Part shown: in pieces, positions 24,939 to 35,109 of the stretch
Position numbering within the stretch: position 1 is the first letter of the stretch
Layout: every line of letters begins with the position of its first letter
From: Paraclostridium sordellii
Lineage (GTDB): Bacteria; Bacillota; Clostridia; Peptostreptococcales; Peptostreptococcaceae
DNA length: 64,000 nt
Direction: 5' to 3'
Assembly: GCF_000953675.1 (NCBI RefSeq)
Contig: NZ_LN679998.1
Coordinates: forward strand, 2,251,368-2,315,367
Made by a program: the position numbers and the translations under genes
Notes under the pieces: generated by a model
What the model saw: only the letters and a program-made list of their open reading frames with translations
Database searches by the model: none
What the model was told of the DNA's origin: nothing

Positions 24939-25580
24939 TTAATTTTTATGAATTTTACTTATAATATCATTTTTTATATTTTCTATTTTATTCTTAGTAT
25001 CGTTTATATCTGTACTAATTTTATCTTTTTTATTATCTAATTTACTGTCTAAATTTTCTACCTTATCTTTTGTATATTCTGAACTTTTTTCTAAATTATT
25101 AACTTTATCATCTACTTTATCTTTTACATTTTCAGCTTTATTTTTCACTTCATTAATTTTATGTGATGCTGAGTTAACTTTATCTGATACATTGTTAAGT
25201 TTTCCATCTACTTTATTTTTTGTAGAGTTTAAATCATTATTAGCATTGTCTACTTTATTGTTAATATCTTTAACTTTAGAATCTAGATTACCCGTTAAAT
25301 TACCAGCTGAGTTAAGAGCCTTATTTACATCATTTAATGTAGATTTTGCTGAATCAATTTTTTCAGTAAAATTATTTGTAAAATCACTTAACGATTTAAC
25401 ATGAGAATCAGTATCTATTTCATCAAACTTTTCTCTTATTTTTTTACCAATATCAAGATTTATACTTGATTCTTTCTCCTTAGACTTTTCTTCTTTTTTA
25501 TCTTTTATATTATCACTTGAACAACCAGTCAAAATTATAGTTGAAATTAATGTTGTTATTAAAATTATTTTCTTTTTCAT
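24939..25580 (-). CDS. Coiled-coil lipoprotein
   Basis: 213 residues. A signal peptide ends in the lipobox LTGC (Cys20). The rest is a long amphipathic helix rich in Lys, Asn and Asp with a repeated pattern (KVDNANNDLNSTKNKVDGKL and similar) typical of apolipoprotein- or LEA-like coiled coils. It has no Cys beyond the lipid anchor. It may be a membrane-anchored spacer or stress protein. Function unknown; it converges on csp and has AGGAGG before its ATG. Confidence 0.8.
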   Translation of the reverse strand: MKKKIILITTLISTIILTGCSSDNIKDKKEEKSKEKESSINLDIGKKIREKFDEIDTDSHVKSLSDFTNNFTEKIDSAKSTLNDVNKALNSAGNLTGNLDSKVKDINNKVDNANNDLNSTKNKVDGKLNNVSDKVNSASHKINEVKNKAENVKDKVDDKVNNLEKSSEYTKDKVENLDSKLDNKKDKISTDINDTKNKIENIKNDIISKIHKN

Positions 25581-25683
25581 ATTTCCTCCTCTTTACTTAG
25601 ATTTCTAACCTTTTTATTGTTTTATTATTTTACTACATTTTTTTGTTTTTGTATACAATAAAATTTATTTTTATTTATAAAAA

Positions 25684-25707
25684 AGAGAGCCTTTTTACTG
25701 GCTCTCT
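25684..25707 (-). terminator. Terminator of the lactate operon
   Basis: An 8-bp stem AGAGAGCC with GGCTCTCT, 8-nt loop, followed on the minus strand by TTTTTTAT. It lies just after glcD. Confidence 0.88.
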
Positions 25708-25725
25708 AAAAATCTTTTAATTATC

Positions 25726-27117
25726 TTAATATATTTTTCCTGGATTTAATATGTTTTTATTATCAAATGCTATTTTTATATTTTTTATTAAATCCATATA
25801 TGCATGACTTTGAGATTCATGTAAATATCCTTTTTTAGCATATCCAATTCCATGCTCTCCTGATACTTTACCATTAAGTTCTCTAGATTTTTCATACATT
25901 CTTTCAAAGGCTTCAGTTAGTTTTTTATCCCATTGCAATTTATCTAAATCATCTTTTAATACATATATATGAAGATTTCCATCTCCTGCATGTCCAAAAC
26001 TTTTAATTCTTATATTAAGTTCTTCTTGTAAGTCATTTGTAAATCTTATAAATTCAGCTACCTTATCTCTTGGTACAACAACATCACACTCGTCTATTTC
26101 TGTTGTAGATGCTTTTATAGCTTCAAGAAATGCTCCTCTTGCTGACCAAATTGACTCATTTCTTTCTTGAGTATCTGAAATAAATACATCATAAGCTCCA
26201 CATTCTAAGCAAAGTTTTGCAACTTTATCATACTCTTTTTCTATATCTTCTTTACTGTTTCCATCAAATTTTAACAGTAAATATGCGTCAGAAGTATTAT
26301 CTGGGAATTTTTTACCTAAAAATTCTTCAGATGCAAGTATTACATCTCTTTCCATAAACTCTATAGCAGTTGGAATAGATTTAGATTTTATAATTTTAGG
26401 AACTGTTTCAATTGCAGTTGCTAAATCTGGAAATGGAACAAGTAAACTTATATCTTTTTTAGGTAATGGAAGTAATTTTAATATAGCCTTAGTTACAATA
26501 CCAAGAGTTCCTTCTGAACCTACCATTAAATCTTTTATACTATATCCAGAACTATTTTTTACAACTTTTCCTCCAACATTTATAATTTCACCATTTGGAA
26601 GTACGACTTCTAATCCTCTAACATAATCTCTTGTAACTCCATATTTTACTGCTCTCATTCCACCTGCATTAGTATTTATATTTCCACCTATTGTGGCACT
26701 TTTTTCTCCTGGATCTGGTGGGTAAAATAAGTCCTTTTCAGATACATATTGTCCTATAGTCATAAGTAAAACTCCAGGTTCTACTGTTAAAGTTAAATTT
26801 TCTTCATCTAACTCTAATATGTTATTCATTTGGCTTAAGTTTATCATTATTCCACCATAAATAGCTACAGCAGCTCCTACTAATCCTGTTCCTTGCCCCC
26901 TAGGAGTTACTGGTATATTATATTCATAAGCATATTTCATGATTTTAGAAACTTCCTCTGTACTATGTACATTTACTAATACTTCTGGATATTTTTCAAT
27001 TCCTCCCAGTTCATCATGTGAGTAGTCTTCATTTATATTTTCTCCTACTAAAACATTTTCCTCTCCACATAGGTTTATTAAAAATTCAATATCTGTATTA
27101 TCTATTTTTTTATACAT
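25726..27117 (-). CDS. glcD: FAD-binding oxidoreductase, GlcD/D-lactate dehydrogenase type
   Basis: About 463 residues. FAD-binding type 4 domain with [15 protein letters not shown] (about 53-67) and the [17 protein letters not shown] phosphate-binding region; C-terminal substrate domain with [14 protein letters not shown] and [12 protein letters not shown]. With EtfAB next to it, it is expected to form a bifurcating lactate dehydrogenase complex that oxidises lactate to pyruvate with NAD while using reduced ferredoxin. A TTG at 27132 is in frame but overlaps the SD; the ATG at 27117 with GGGGGA upstream is preferred. Last gene of the larA-etfB-etfA-glcD operon. Confidence 0.92.
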   Translation of the reverse strand: MYKKIDNTDIEFLINLCGEENVLVGENINEDYSHDELGGIEKYPEVLVNVHSTEEVSKIMKYAYEYNIPVTPRGQGTGLVGAAVAIYGGIMINLSQMNNILELDEENLTLTVEPGVLLMTIGQYVSEKDLFYPPDPGEKSATIGGNINTNAGGMRAVKYGVTRDYVRGLEVVLPNGEIINVGGKVVKNSSGYSIKDLMVGSEGTLGIVTKAILKLLPLPKKDISLLVPFPDLATAIETVPKIIKSKSIPTAIEFMERDVILASEEFLGKKFPDNTSDAYLLLKFDGNSKEDIEKEYDKVAKLCLECGAYDVFISDTQERNESIWSARGAFLEAIKASTTEIDECDVVVPRDKVAEFIRFTNDLQEELNIRIKSFGHAGDGNLHIYVLKDDLDKLQWDKKLTEAFERMYEKSRELNGKVSGEHGIGYAKKGYLHESQSHAYMDLIKNIKIAFDNKNILNPGKIY

Positions 27118-27135
27118 AACGATTTCCCCCAATCC

Positions 27136-28365
27136 TTATTGTGCTGTAATTGCAACTTTTTCTAATAAATTATCTTTACTTAATTTTTCCAACTCTATGT
27201 CTTTAATAAGTTTAGGTATTACATCGTAAATATCTCCTATAATAGCGTAATGAGCTGTATCAAATATTGGAGCTTTTTCATCCTTATTTATAGATATTAT
27301 GCAATCAGACCCATTCATACCTGCTACAAATTGTATCGCTCCTGATACTCCACAAGTAATTATTAACTTAGGTTTTACAGTTCTACCACTTAATCCAATT
27401 TGTTTTTTTGCATCTATCCATCCATCTTCAACTAGTGGTCTAGTCCCAGCTACCTGTCCTCCTAATAAACTTGCTAGCTTATATAACATATCCATATCTT
27501 CTTTTTTCTTTAATGCTCTACTTCCAACTATAATAACTTCTGCATCTTCTATTCCAACTTCTTTATCTTTTTCATTTATTTTTAAAACATCTATTTTAGA
27601 TTTTAATTTTTCTTCATCTATTAAGCACATAGTTATTTTTCCAGATGGATTTTCAATTTTTTCTGGAGCGTTAAATATTTTATATCTAACAGTTGCAAAT
27701 TGTGGTCTGTGATTTGGTGTGTGTATATGAGCCATTATATTCCCACCAAATGCAGGTCTTATTTGATCTAAATCAGTATTTTCTTGAACATCTAATATTG
27801 TACAATCAGCAGTAAGACCTGTTTTAAATCTGGCAGCTAGTCTTGGCGCTAAGCTTCTTCCAAGTGTAGTTCCTCCAAATAATACAATAGTTGGTTTTAC
27901 TTTTTCTATAAAATCTTCTACACATGCTGTGTATGGTTCTATTCTAAATTCTTCTAATTCATTATTGTCATATACAAATACTTCATCTACTCCATAAGAT
28001 AATAATTCATCTGCTCTATTATTTATGTTACTACCAACAAATACACAATAGACTGGTTGATTTATTTTTTTAGCCATTTCTTTAGCTTTTCCTATTAATT
28101 CAAATGTAACAGGATGTATATCCCCTTCATGGTGATCAACGTAAACAGCTATTCCTCTCCATTTATCTTTATCTATTTTTTTAACTTCATCTTCTACAAA
28201 TTCAAATACACCTTTAGGTCCTGTCTTGACACAAAGTTTGCACATTTTACATCCAGCACCTATTTCTAATTTCCCATTGTTAAGTTCTATAGCCCCAAAA
28301 GGACATATGTCTAATATTTTTTGAATATCCTTAGCTTTATCTTGATTTATAACTATCTTAGCCAC
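27136..28365 (-). CDS. etfA: Electron transfer flavoprotein alpha subunit with N-terminal ferredoxin domain
   Basis: 409 residues. The first 65 residues carry Cys motifs for a 4Fe-4S cluster (DICPFGAIE and CKMCKLC). The ETF alpha domain follows, with SGRTVKPKLIITCGVSGAIQF and INKDEKAPIFDTAHYAIIGD, the FAD-binding signature. The N-terminal ferredoxin fusion is typical of Etf proteins of clostridial bifurcating lactate and acyl-CoA dehydrogenases. The start is GTG with GGGGGG upstream. 12 bp after etfB. Confidence 0.95.
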   Translation of the reverse strand: MAKIVINQDKAKDIQKILDICPFGAIELNNGKLEIGAGCKMCKLCVKTGPKGVFEFVEDEVKKIDKDKWRGIAVYVDHHEGDIHPVTFELIGKAKEMAKKINQPVYCVFVGSNINNRADELLSYGVDEVFVYDNNELEEFRIEPYTACVEDFIEKVKPTIVLFGGTTLGRSLAPRLAARFKTGLTADCTILDVQENTDLDQIRPAFGGNIMAHIHTPNHRPQFATVRYKIFNAPEKIENPSGKITMCLIDEEKLKSKIDVLKINEKDKEVGIEDAEVIIVGSRALKKKEDMDMLYKLASLLGGQVAGTRPLVEDGWIDAKKQIGLSGRTVKPKLIITCGVSGAIQFVAGMNGSDCIISINKDEKAPIFDTAHYAIIGDIYDVIPKLIKDIELEKLSKDNLLEKVAITAQ

Positions 28366-28377
28366 TTTAAATCCCCC

Positions 28378-29160
28378 CTATATTAATTTTAAGTCTTTGA
28401 TTTTATTTAATAATTTAGATGATATTTCTTCACCTGACCACACTTCTTTTTCTATATCTGAAGTTGGTGGGAATATCTTAAGAACTTGAGTTGGTGATCC
28501 ATTAAGCCCATAATGTTTTTCATCTTTGTCTTCAAAGTCCTTTAGGCTAATCATTGGTATTTCTTTGTCTTTAGTTTCTAATTTTAATCTAAAAGAAGGT
28601 AATCTAGGTTGGAAAATTTCTTTTTCTACAGTTATTAAACAAGGAAATTCAACTTCACAAATTTCACGTGTATTAGGCATATCTACTTCCACTACTATGC
28701 TCTTTTCTTTTGTTTCTATTAATTTTGTTACATTAGTAACATGTGGTATGTTTAAAAATTCTGCTATCTCTGGGCCAACCTGAGCTGTATCTCCATCAGT
28801 AGTTTGCTTTCCACAAATAATTAAGTCAGTATCTCCAAATTTTCTAATTGCTTGTGAAATTGTATATGAAGTTGCTAAAACATCTGCCCCAGCAAATTTT
28901 CTATCACTTACTAAAGCACCTTCATCTGCACCCATCATAAATGCTTCCTGAATAATTTGTTTTGCTTGTGGAGGTCCCATACTTAATACTTTTACTTTCG
29001 CTCCATTTTCCTCTTTTATTTTTAAAGCAGTTTCTAATGCATATAAATCATATGGATTCATCTTAGAATCTACTCCATCTCTTTTTAAAACTCCTGTTTT
29101 CTCATCTACCTCTACTTCTGATGTTCCTGGAACTTGTTTTATACATACTAAAATTTCCAT
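28378..29160 (-). CDS. etfB: Electron transfer flavoprotein beta subunit
   Basis: 260 residues. [19 protein letters not shown] at the N-terminus, [17 protein letters not shown], and the nucleotide-binding [19 protein letters not shown] are hallmark ETF beta segments. It pairs with EtfA, carrying the bifurcating FAD of the complex. 13 bp after larA. GGGGGAAATGAC precedes the ATG. Confidence 0.95.
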   Translation of the reverse strand: MEILVCIKQVPGTSEVEVDEKTGVLKRDGVDSKMNPYDLYALETALKIKEENGAKVKVLSMGPPQAKQIIQEAFMMGADEGALVSDRKFAGADVLATSYTISQAIRKFGDTDLIICGKQTTDGDTAQVGPEIAEFLNIPHVTNVTKLIETKEKSIVVEVDMPNTREICEVEFPCLITVEKEIFQPRLPSFRLKLETKDKEIPMISLKDFEDKDEKHYGLNGSPTQVLKIFPPTSDIEKEVWSGEEISSKLLNKIKDLKLI

Positions 29161-29173
29161 GTCATTTCCCCCT

Positions 29174-30445
29174 TTACTTTACTATTACTGATACTCCATC
29201 AGGTATAACTGCTACTTTAGCATCTTTACCTTTTATGTCAAAAGCCATTTGTAAAGCTTCTTCAAAACTACTTGCATGTTTCATATGCATGTTTTTAATC
29301 ATTTGTGGATCGCATAAATCAGTTACCATAATTACAGTAAACTTTTCTAAAATTCTTGCTAGTATTTGAAATTCCCACTGATCTGGAATTGTTTCACTCT
29401 TTGGAATTTTTCTTACTTTTTCTAAAATTTCAGTTGGTGATGATGCACTTGCTACACTATCATAAAATGATTGACCTCCATGTCCATCATTACAAGCTGA
29501 CACCATTATTATAACTCCATTTTCCTTACATGTAGCTTCTGCCGCTGTCATACCTTTTACAGTTTGATATATATTTTGGTCTAGTGGATATCCTCCATTT
29601 GTACTAACTACAATATCCGCATCTACAGAATCTACTTTAGATAATTTTGTTACAAATTCACATCCTGCTTCATGTGCCTTTTCTAAATTTCCTGCAAATG
29701 CACCTATAACTTTCTTATCTTTATCTATTGCAACATTTAATATAAATGCTAAATTAACACTTTTTGCTGCTTGTAACATGTCTTCATGAATTGGATTATT
29801 TTTAAGATTTCCCGTCCTAGCATAAGGACTGTCAATAAATTCCGAACAGTGATTATACATTATAGTTTTCACTGATGCCACCCCAGGAAGTACACTTTTT
29901 CTTCCTCCAGAAAATCCTGCAAAAAAATGTGGTTCTATAAATCCTTCAGCTATTAATAAATCTGTTTCCATTATAGCTTTATTTACAATCAAGTCACCAC
30001 CTGATGGGAGTTTCCCTACTTTCACCATAGATTCCTCATCATTTGCAAAGTGCATTATTATATTTTCTTTATCTACTATTTCTTTGCCCATTTTATATAT
30101 AAGTTCTTCTCTCGTACTAGGTCTATGGCATCCAGTTGATATTATTATTTTTATATCTATATCAGGATTTGAGTTTCTTATTTTATTTAATATTATAGGC
30201 AAGGTTATTCTACTTGGTACAGGTCTTGTGTGATCACTTGTAATTATGACTACATCCTTTTTATCTTTTACTAATTCTTCTAATGTTTCACTTTCTATTG
30301 GATTTTCTAAAGCTTTTTTAACTATTTCACTTTCACTAAGTGTAGTTTTAAAGTCATGGGCTTTAGATTGTAAAACCTTTATCATGTTTTTGTCTGGTAT
30401 ATTTACATACATACCAGATTTTGAGTAAGGTAACTTAATCTCCAT
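29174..30445 (-). CDS. larA: Nickel-dependent lactate racemase LarA
   Basis: 423 residues. Key segments: DHTRPVPS (about 71-78), [10 protein letters not shown] (catalytic His about 107), [18 protein letters not shown] with the second catalytic His and the Lys that carries the pincer cofactor, and YNHCSEF with the Ni-ligand His. It interconverts D- and L-lactate, so that both isomers feed the stereospecific dehydrogenase encoded behind it. It needs LarB, LarC and LarE; LarE is at 17842-18651. First gene of its operon, under a GntR/FCD-type site. Confidence 0.92.
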   Translation of the reverse strand: MEIKLPYSKSGMYVNIPDKNMIKVLQSKAHDFKTTLSESEIVKKALENPIESETLEELVKDKKDVVIITSDHTRPVPSRITLPIILNKIRNSNPDIDIKIIISTGCHRPSTREELIYKMGKEIVDKENIIMHFANDEESMVKVGKLPSGGDLIVNKAIMETDLLIAEGFIEPHFFAGFSGGRKSVLPGVASVKTIMYNHCSEFIDSPYARTGNLKNNPIHEDMLQAAKSVNLAFILNVAIDKDKKVIGAFAGNLEKAHEAGCEFVTKLSKVDSVDADIVVSTNGGYPLDQNIYQTVKGMTAAEATCKENGVIIMVSACNDGHGGQSFYDSVASASSPTEILEKVRKIPKSETIPDQWEFQILARILEKFTVIMVTDLCDPQMIKNMHMKHASSFEEALQMAFDIKGKDAKVAVIPDGVSVIVK

Positions 30446-30591
30446 CTGTGTCCCTCCTATTGAACTGATACGCTTTAGATAAACCCCTTTTCCAGAATCG
30501 TTTTCCTAAAGCTTGTTTAATTGTAGTTTTTAATGAATTGGTATGCATATCCTAAATGTAAAATTTCAAGCAACAAACTAATTGGTATTAT

Positions 30592-30602
30592 GGTCTTACC
30601 AG
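30592..30602 (-). promoter_or_regulatory. FCD-type GntR operator candidate before larA
   Basis: TGGTCTTACCA is a palindrome of the form tGGT-N3-ACCa, the consensus bound by FadR-subfamily GntR regulators. It lies about 150 nt upstream of larA, in a 316-bp gap with the gene for just such a regulator on the other side. The gap also holds an 8-bp inverted repeat at 30636-30654. Confidence 0.55.
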
Positions 30603-30734
30603 TTTGTAATTTTATGATAGTAAACTTTATGACAATAAACAAGTATTGTTTATGTATTAACAATATTATATATTATTATTTTATTTTTCATTTACATTAG
30701 CTGATTTTATTTTTTAAAGTTTGTTTTATTAAAA

Positions 30735-30770
30735 AAAATATAGATTTCATTTTATTGAAATCTATATTTT
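30735..30770 (-). terminator. Terminator of the GntR regulator gene
   Basis: A 15-bp AT-rich stem, 30735-30749 with 30756-30770, that includes the stop codon of the regulator gene (30762-30764). Confidence 0.8.
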
Positions 30771-31457
30771 TTCCATAGTAATTTTTATTAGATCTAAATG
30801 TTCTTTCATGTAAATGTAAGCATTTTCAGGATCTCTAGCAATTATTGAGTCACAAATTTTTTTATGTTGAATATTTAATGTATCTTCTTCATGATAATAA
30901 TCTACTATTTTTTGTCTGGAATTTATAATAAAGTCTTCTAATAAATTTAAGGATATTTTGTATAAGCTTTTTATTAAAAAGTTTTTACTCATGCATGCTA
31001 TTTTATAGTGAATTTCTTTATCTATATCACCTTTATTATAAATTTTGTCATTTCTAGTTAATTCTTGTGAAATTTTTTTCAACTCTTCAAATTCTTCTTC
31101 TGTCCCTCTAGTGGCAGCTAATTTAACGGCTTCCAATTCTATCATACTTCTTAATTCTAATATATCCTCATAACTACCATTGTTTAATATAAACATCATA
31201 GATAATGGTTGTATAAGAGATGTCTCTATATTATTACAAATAAAATTCCCTTCACCTTGTCTACTTTCTATTATCCCCATAGTTTCCAAAACTCTTAAAG
31301 CTTCTCTAATTGACGTTCTACTAACTCCCATCTTCTCAGAAAGCTCACGCTCTGACATCAATTTATCGCCTTTTTTAAGTTTTCCAGATAAAATCATATC
31401 CTGGATTTGACTTATGACTTGCTGATATATTTTTTTATTAGTTATATTACTAAACAA
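30762..31457 (-). CDS. GntR family regulator, FCD (FadR/LldR) subfamily
   Basis: 231 residues. Winged-helix domain: GDKLMSERELSEKMGVSRTSIREALRVLE (about 34-62), then FCD ligand domain with ELRSMIELEAVKLAA, HYKIACMSKN and DSIIARDPENAYIYM(K)EHL, including the metal-ligand His residues. The start is TTG with AAGGAGG 7 nt upstream. Placed directly upstream of larA in the same direction, it is likely the lactate-responsive repressor of that operon. Confidence 0.9.
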   Translation of the reverse strand: MFSNITNKKIYQQVISQIQDMILSGKLKKGDKLMSERELSEKMGVSRTSIREALRVLETMGIIESRQGEGNFICNNIETSLIQPLSMMFILNNGSYEDILELRSMIELEAVKLAATRGTEEEFEELKKISQELTRNDKIYNKGDIDKEIHYKIACMSKNFLIKSLYKISLNLLEDFIINSRQKIVDYYHEEDTLNIQHKKICDSIIARDPENAYIYMKEHLDLIKITMEKI

Positions 31458-31520
31458 ATATATACCTCCTTGTATTAAATACTTATGACTATATTATACT
31501 ATAAAATTTCTTAAGCAATA

Positions 31521-31560
31521 AAAAATGATATTTAAATATGTAAATTTAAATATCATTTTT
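31521..31560 (-). terminator. Terminator of the second two-component system
   Basis: A 16-bp stem, 31521-31536 with 31545-31560, entirely AT but for GC pairs near the base, with an 8-nt loop. Confidence 0.8.
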
Positions 31561-31566
31561 ATACAA

Positions 31567-32823
31567 TTAATTTTTTATAAATTCTATTATAAATACTACT
31601 GAATTTTTCCCATTTTTTATATTATATTTAAAACCATGTTCTCTTAAAATTTGACTTACGATATATAATCCTAAACCACTACCTCCAGTTTTTCTATTTC
31701 TAGATTTTTCTACCCTATAAAATGGTTTAAATAGTTTTTCTTTATGTTTTTCATCTATACTTACTCCAGTATTTTCAATTTCTAAAATAGGATTTTCTTT
31801 TTTATATAATTTAATATTCAAATTAGCATTCTCTGGAGAATATTTAATAGCATTATTAATTATATTATTTATAGCCTTTGCTATTCTTTCTTCATCAGCT
31901 CTTATAGTTATATTTTCATCCATTTTTACTTCTAAAATTATATCTTTCCCCTCAATCAAATCTATTTGTCTTTTTATTAACCTATTTATTAAGTAAGTTA
32001 GATTTATATCTGTAACTTCTGATTTTTTCTCTAATATTTCAAATTTTGAAATTTGTATCATTTCTTCTACTAAATTTTTTAGTTCTTGTGTAGAATCATA
32101 CGATTTTTTTAAATAGGTATCTCTATCCTTATATTTTCCTATATTATAAATCATTCCTTCTAATTGCCCACTTATTATAGTAATTGGAGTCTTTAATTCA
32201 TGAGAAATAGTTGCTATAAATTCTTTTCTCTTGGCTTCTTGCATTCTTTCATTTTCGATTATATTTATAAGTGGCTTAGTAACCCACTTTGAAAAAACAT
32301 ATGATGCAATAATGGAAAGAACTATTGCAACCCCCAAAATTATAGGCATCAAATCAAGTATAACGGTAGTCGCTTCATCTATAGGTTGAAGTGGCATACT
32401 TATATCAAGAAAATACGGTGATATACTATCTTTAGTATATATAACCATAGTTTTCTTAAAATCCTTGTATGAATACCCCACACTATTTGCATAAGGTAGA
32501 AACATAAGCTCTCTATTTCCAAATTCCACCTTACCACTAACATCTCTTAATAAAATCCCTAGATTTTCTTTTTGTGATAAATCACTTAAACTTTCTTTTA
32601 AATTATGTAAATTACTAGTCCTAGATTTAGCAGATATAATAGATAATCTATTATCTAACGATTTTATCTTATACCTTTGGTAATAAGATGGAAGTAAAAA
32701 ATATAAGATTAGATATACAGTCAAAACTAAACCTATTGATAATGTAGTTATTATTACAAAGATCTTTCTATTTATAGGTAAGTATTCCCACTTTTCTCTA
32801 ATTTTTATCAAGACTATAACCAA
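31567..32823 (-). CDS. Membrane sensor histidine kinase
   Basis: 418 residues. Two membrane segments (about 22-45 and 155-178) bracket an extracytoplasmic sensor; the H-box ATISHELKTPITIISGQ follows without a clear HAMP domain, then NNIINNAIKYS (N-box) and GGSGLGLYIVSQIL (G2). The gene overlaps the response-regulator stop by 26 bp; start is a TTG with a close AAAGGGA, so the exact start is uncertain. The signal is unknown. The next gene downstream is the lactate regulator. Confidence 0.9.
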   Translation of the reverse strand: MVIVLIKIREKWEYLPINRKIFVIITTLSIGLVLTVYLILYFLLPSYYQRYKIKSLDNRLSIISAKSRTSNLHNLKESLSDLSQKENLGILLRDVSGKVEFGNRELMFLPYANSVGYSYKDFKKTMVIYTKDSISPYFLDISMPLQPIDEATTVILDLMPIILGVAIVLSIIASYVFSKWVTKPLINIIENERMQEAKRKEFIATISHELKTPITIISGQLEGMIYNIGKYKDRDTYLKKSYDSTQELKNLVEEMIQISKFEILEKKSEVTDINLTYLINRLIKRQIDLIEGKDIILEVKMDENITIRADEERIAKAINNIINNAIKYSPENANLNIKLYKKENPILEIENTGVSIDEKHKEKLFKPFYRVEKSRNRKTGGSGLGLYIVSQILREHGFKYNIKNGKNSVVFIIEFIKN

Positions 32824-33466
32824 TCCCTTTCACAGTTTTTATGTATGGTAATTCAATTTTTTTTCTTATATTTTTTATATGAGCATCTACCACTCTAGTA
32901 TCTCCATAATAATCATATCCCCAAACATTATCTAAAAGATTTTCTCTTGTTATGACTTGAGGATAATTTTCTATTAAAGTTTTTAATATATTAAATTCTT
33001 TTAAAGTAAGCTCAATTGTATTTCCATCTAAATATGCTTGATAAGTATCTAAGTCTAAAGTTAATTTTTCAAAAGTTAATATATTTGATTCGCTGTCATT
33101 ACAAGTTCTTCTTAAAACAGCTTCAACTCTTTTCATTAAAAGTGTAAACGAAAAAGGTTTAGTTATATAATCATCACACATTAAATCAAAACCTTTTATT
33201 TGATCACTTTCTTGATCTAGTGCAGTTAAAAATATTATTGGAATATTTGAAGATTGTCTTATCATTTTACAAACTCCATATCCATCTAAATTTGGCATCA
33301 TGACATCTAAAATTACTAAGTCAAACTCTTCTTTTTTAAAGGTTTGAATTCCTTCAATCCCGTCATTTGCAGATTTTACATTATATCCTTCTGCACTTAA
33401 AAATTCAACTATAAGTTCTTGTATATTACTATCATCTTCTATTACTAATATATTTTTATTTTTCAT
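32798..33466 (-). CDS. OmpR family response regulator
   Basis: 222 residues. LVIEDDSNIQEL, phospho-Asp in LVILDVMMPNLDGYG, Thr in FLTALD, Lys in DDYITKPFSF; the winged helix has ELTLKEFNILKTLIEN and YYGDTRVVDAHIKNIRKKIE. AGGAGAAATAAA precedes its ATG. It forms a pair with the overlapping kinase. Confidence 0.95.
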   Translation of the reverse strand: MKNKNILVIEDDSNIQELIVEFLSAEGYNVKSANDGIEGIQTFKKEEFDLVILDVMMPNLDGYGVCKMIRQSSNIPIIFLTALDQESDQIKGFDLMCDDYITKPFSFTLLMKRVEAVLRRTCNDSESNILTFEKLTLDLDTYQAYLDGNTIELTLKEFNILKTLIENYPQVITRENLLDNVWGYDYYGDTRVVDAHIKNIRKKIELPYIKTVKGIGYSLDKN

Positions 33467-33633
33467 TTTATTTCTCCTGTAAGTACATCATTTTAATTTT
33501 TATTTTATAACTTTTATATGAATTTGTCGTGAACTGCATATATTTTACAAGTTTATAATTTAATGCTACGTATTAATTTTAACATATATGAAAAGCTAAT
33601 AAAGATACTTTTATAAAAGGAGTGATTTTTTAG

Positions 33634-34992
33634 ATGACACTTACCAAAGACATATCATTTTATAAATCTATATTTAAAATTTCACTTCCTATAGCTACTC
33701 AAAATCTTATAACATTTGCTATTAGCTTAGCTGATACTATGATGGTTGGAAAGTTGGGAGAAATTAGTTTATCAGCTTGTGCTATAAGCAATAATATATT
33801 TTTTATATTAGCAGTTATAATCTTTGGAGTTGGAAGTGCTTCTAGTGTAATGGGAGCTCAATATTTTGGAAAAAAAGATATAATTTCAATACATAAAATT
33901 ATGTCTATAATGTATAGGATTTGTTTTTTTCTAGCTTTGATTTTTACTTTTATATCATATGTTTTTGCAAAAAATTTAATATCTATATTTACTGATGATA
34001 TCCTTGTAATTAATGAAGGTGTTCGTTATTTAAAAATTATTTCCCTAGGTTATATATTTTATGCTATAACAAATTGCACTATAATAATACTTAGATCTGT
34101 AAAGACTATTAAAATTTCCCTACTTGTTTATGGTATAGCTTTAATAGTAAATATATTCTTAAATTGGGTTTTAATATTTGGTAAGTTAGGTTTTCCACCC
34201 CTTGGAATAACAGGTGCAGCTATTGCTACAATATTTTCAAGAATATGTGAGCTTATAGTTATTTTAATTTTTATGTTTAAATTTGAAAAAAAGATAAACT
34301 TTAAAATAAAGTTTCTTAAATTTTTAGATAAACCAATTTTAAATGATTTTATAAAAGTTTCTACTCCTATAATTTTAAATGAAATGTTTTGGTCTATAGG
34401 ATCATCTATGATATGTATTATAGTTTCTAGAATGGGAACAAAAATTGTTGCCGCAAATAGTATTAATAATATAGTCAATCAATTTGCTACCTTATTTATA
34501 TATGGTCTATCTAGTGCATCTTCCGTAATAATAGGAAATACAGTAGGTGAGGGTGAAAATTCAAAAGTTGTAGAATATGCTGATACCATTTGTATACTTA
34601 GTATATTTATGGGAGCTTTGGCAGGGATAACTATATATATTTTAAGACCATTTGCAGTAAATTTTTATAATATTGAAAATGACACTAAACTTATAGCTTG
34701 TCAAATAATGCTTGCAACCTCTATAATTTCCGTATTTAGAGCTTTATCTTCAAATGTTTTGATGGGAATATTACGTGGTGGTGGTGATAATAAATTTGCA
34801 TTTTTAATTGAAATGTTATGCCTATGGTGTTTTTCAATTCCATTGGGATTTATCAGCGCATTTATACTAAAGCTTCCAATATTTTGGGTATTTATAATTA
34901 TTAGAAGTGATGAGGTTTTAAAAAGTATAATTGGATTTATTAGAGTAACTAAAGGTAACTGGATAAATAATGTAACACGTGATATAAATTAA
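33634..34992 (+). CDS. MATE family efflux transporter
   Basis: 452 residues, about twelve membrane segments. PIATQNLITFAISLADTMMVGKLGE at the N-terminus and ITGAAIATIFSRICELIVILI in the middle are typical MATE signatures. It exports cationic drugs or metabolites in exchange for Na or H. Divergent from the two-component system above; SD AAAGGAG is 11 nt before ATG. It differs from the two other MATE genes of the window in lacking a MerR-type promoter. Confidence 0.93.
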   Translation: MTLTKDISFYKSIFKISLPIATQNLITFAISLADTMMVGKLGEISLSACAISNNIFFILAVIIFGVGSASSVMGAQYFGKKDIISIHKIMSIMYRICFFLALIFTFISYVFAKNLISIFTDDILVINEGVRYLKIISLGYIFYAITNCTIIILRSVKTIKISLLVYGIALIVNIFLNWVLIFGKLGFPPLGITGAAIATIFSRICELIVILIFMFKFEKKINFKIKFLKFLDKPILNDFIKVSTPIILNEMFWSIGSSMICIIVSRMGTKIVAANSINNIVNQFATLFIYGLSSASSVIIGNTVGEGENSKVVEYADTICILSIFMGALAGITIYILRPFAVNFYNIENDTKLIACQIMLATSIISVFRALSSNVLMGILRGGGDNKFAFLIEMLCLWCFSIPLGFISAFILKLPIFWVFIIIRSDEVLKSIIGFIRVTKGNWINNVTRDIN

Positions 34993-35040
34993 AATAAAAA
35001 AGGTGCAATTATATATAATTGCACCTTTTTTATTTTAATT
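34987..35040. terminator. 54-bp perfect palindrome containing the MATE stop codon
   Basis: Positions 34987-35013 are the exact reverse complement of 35014-35040, with no loop. The stop codon TAA (34990-34992) lies in the left arm. The core GGTGCA gives GC pairs near the tip and the T-run gives terminator character. It ends the MATE transcript. Confidence 0.93.
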
Positions 35041-35109
35041 ATAAATATTTATAAAATCTTCTTAACTATGGTAAAATCTATCTATACTATTTAAAAAGAG
35101 GTAATATTT

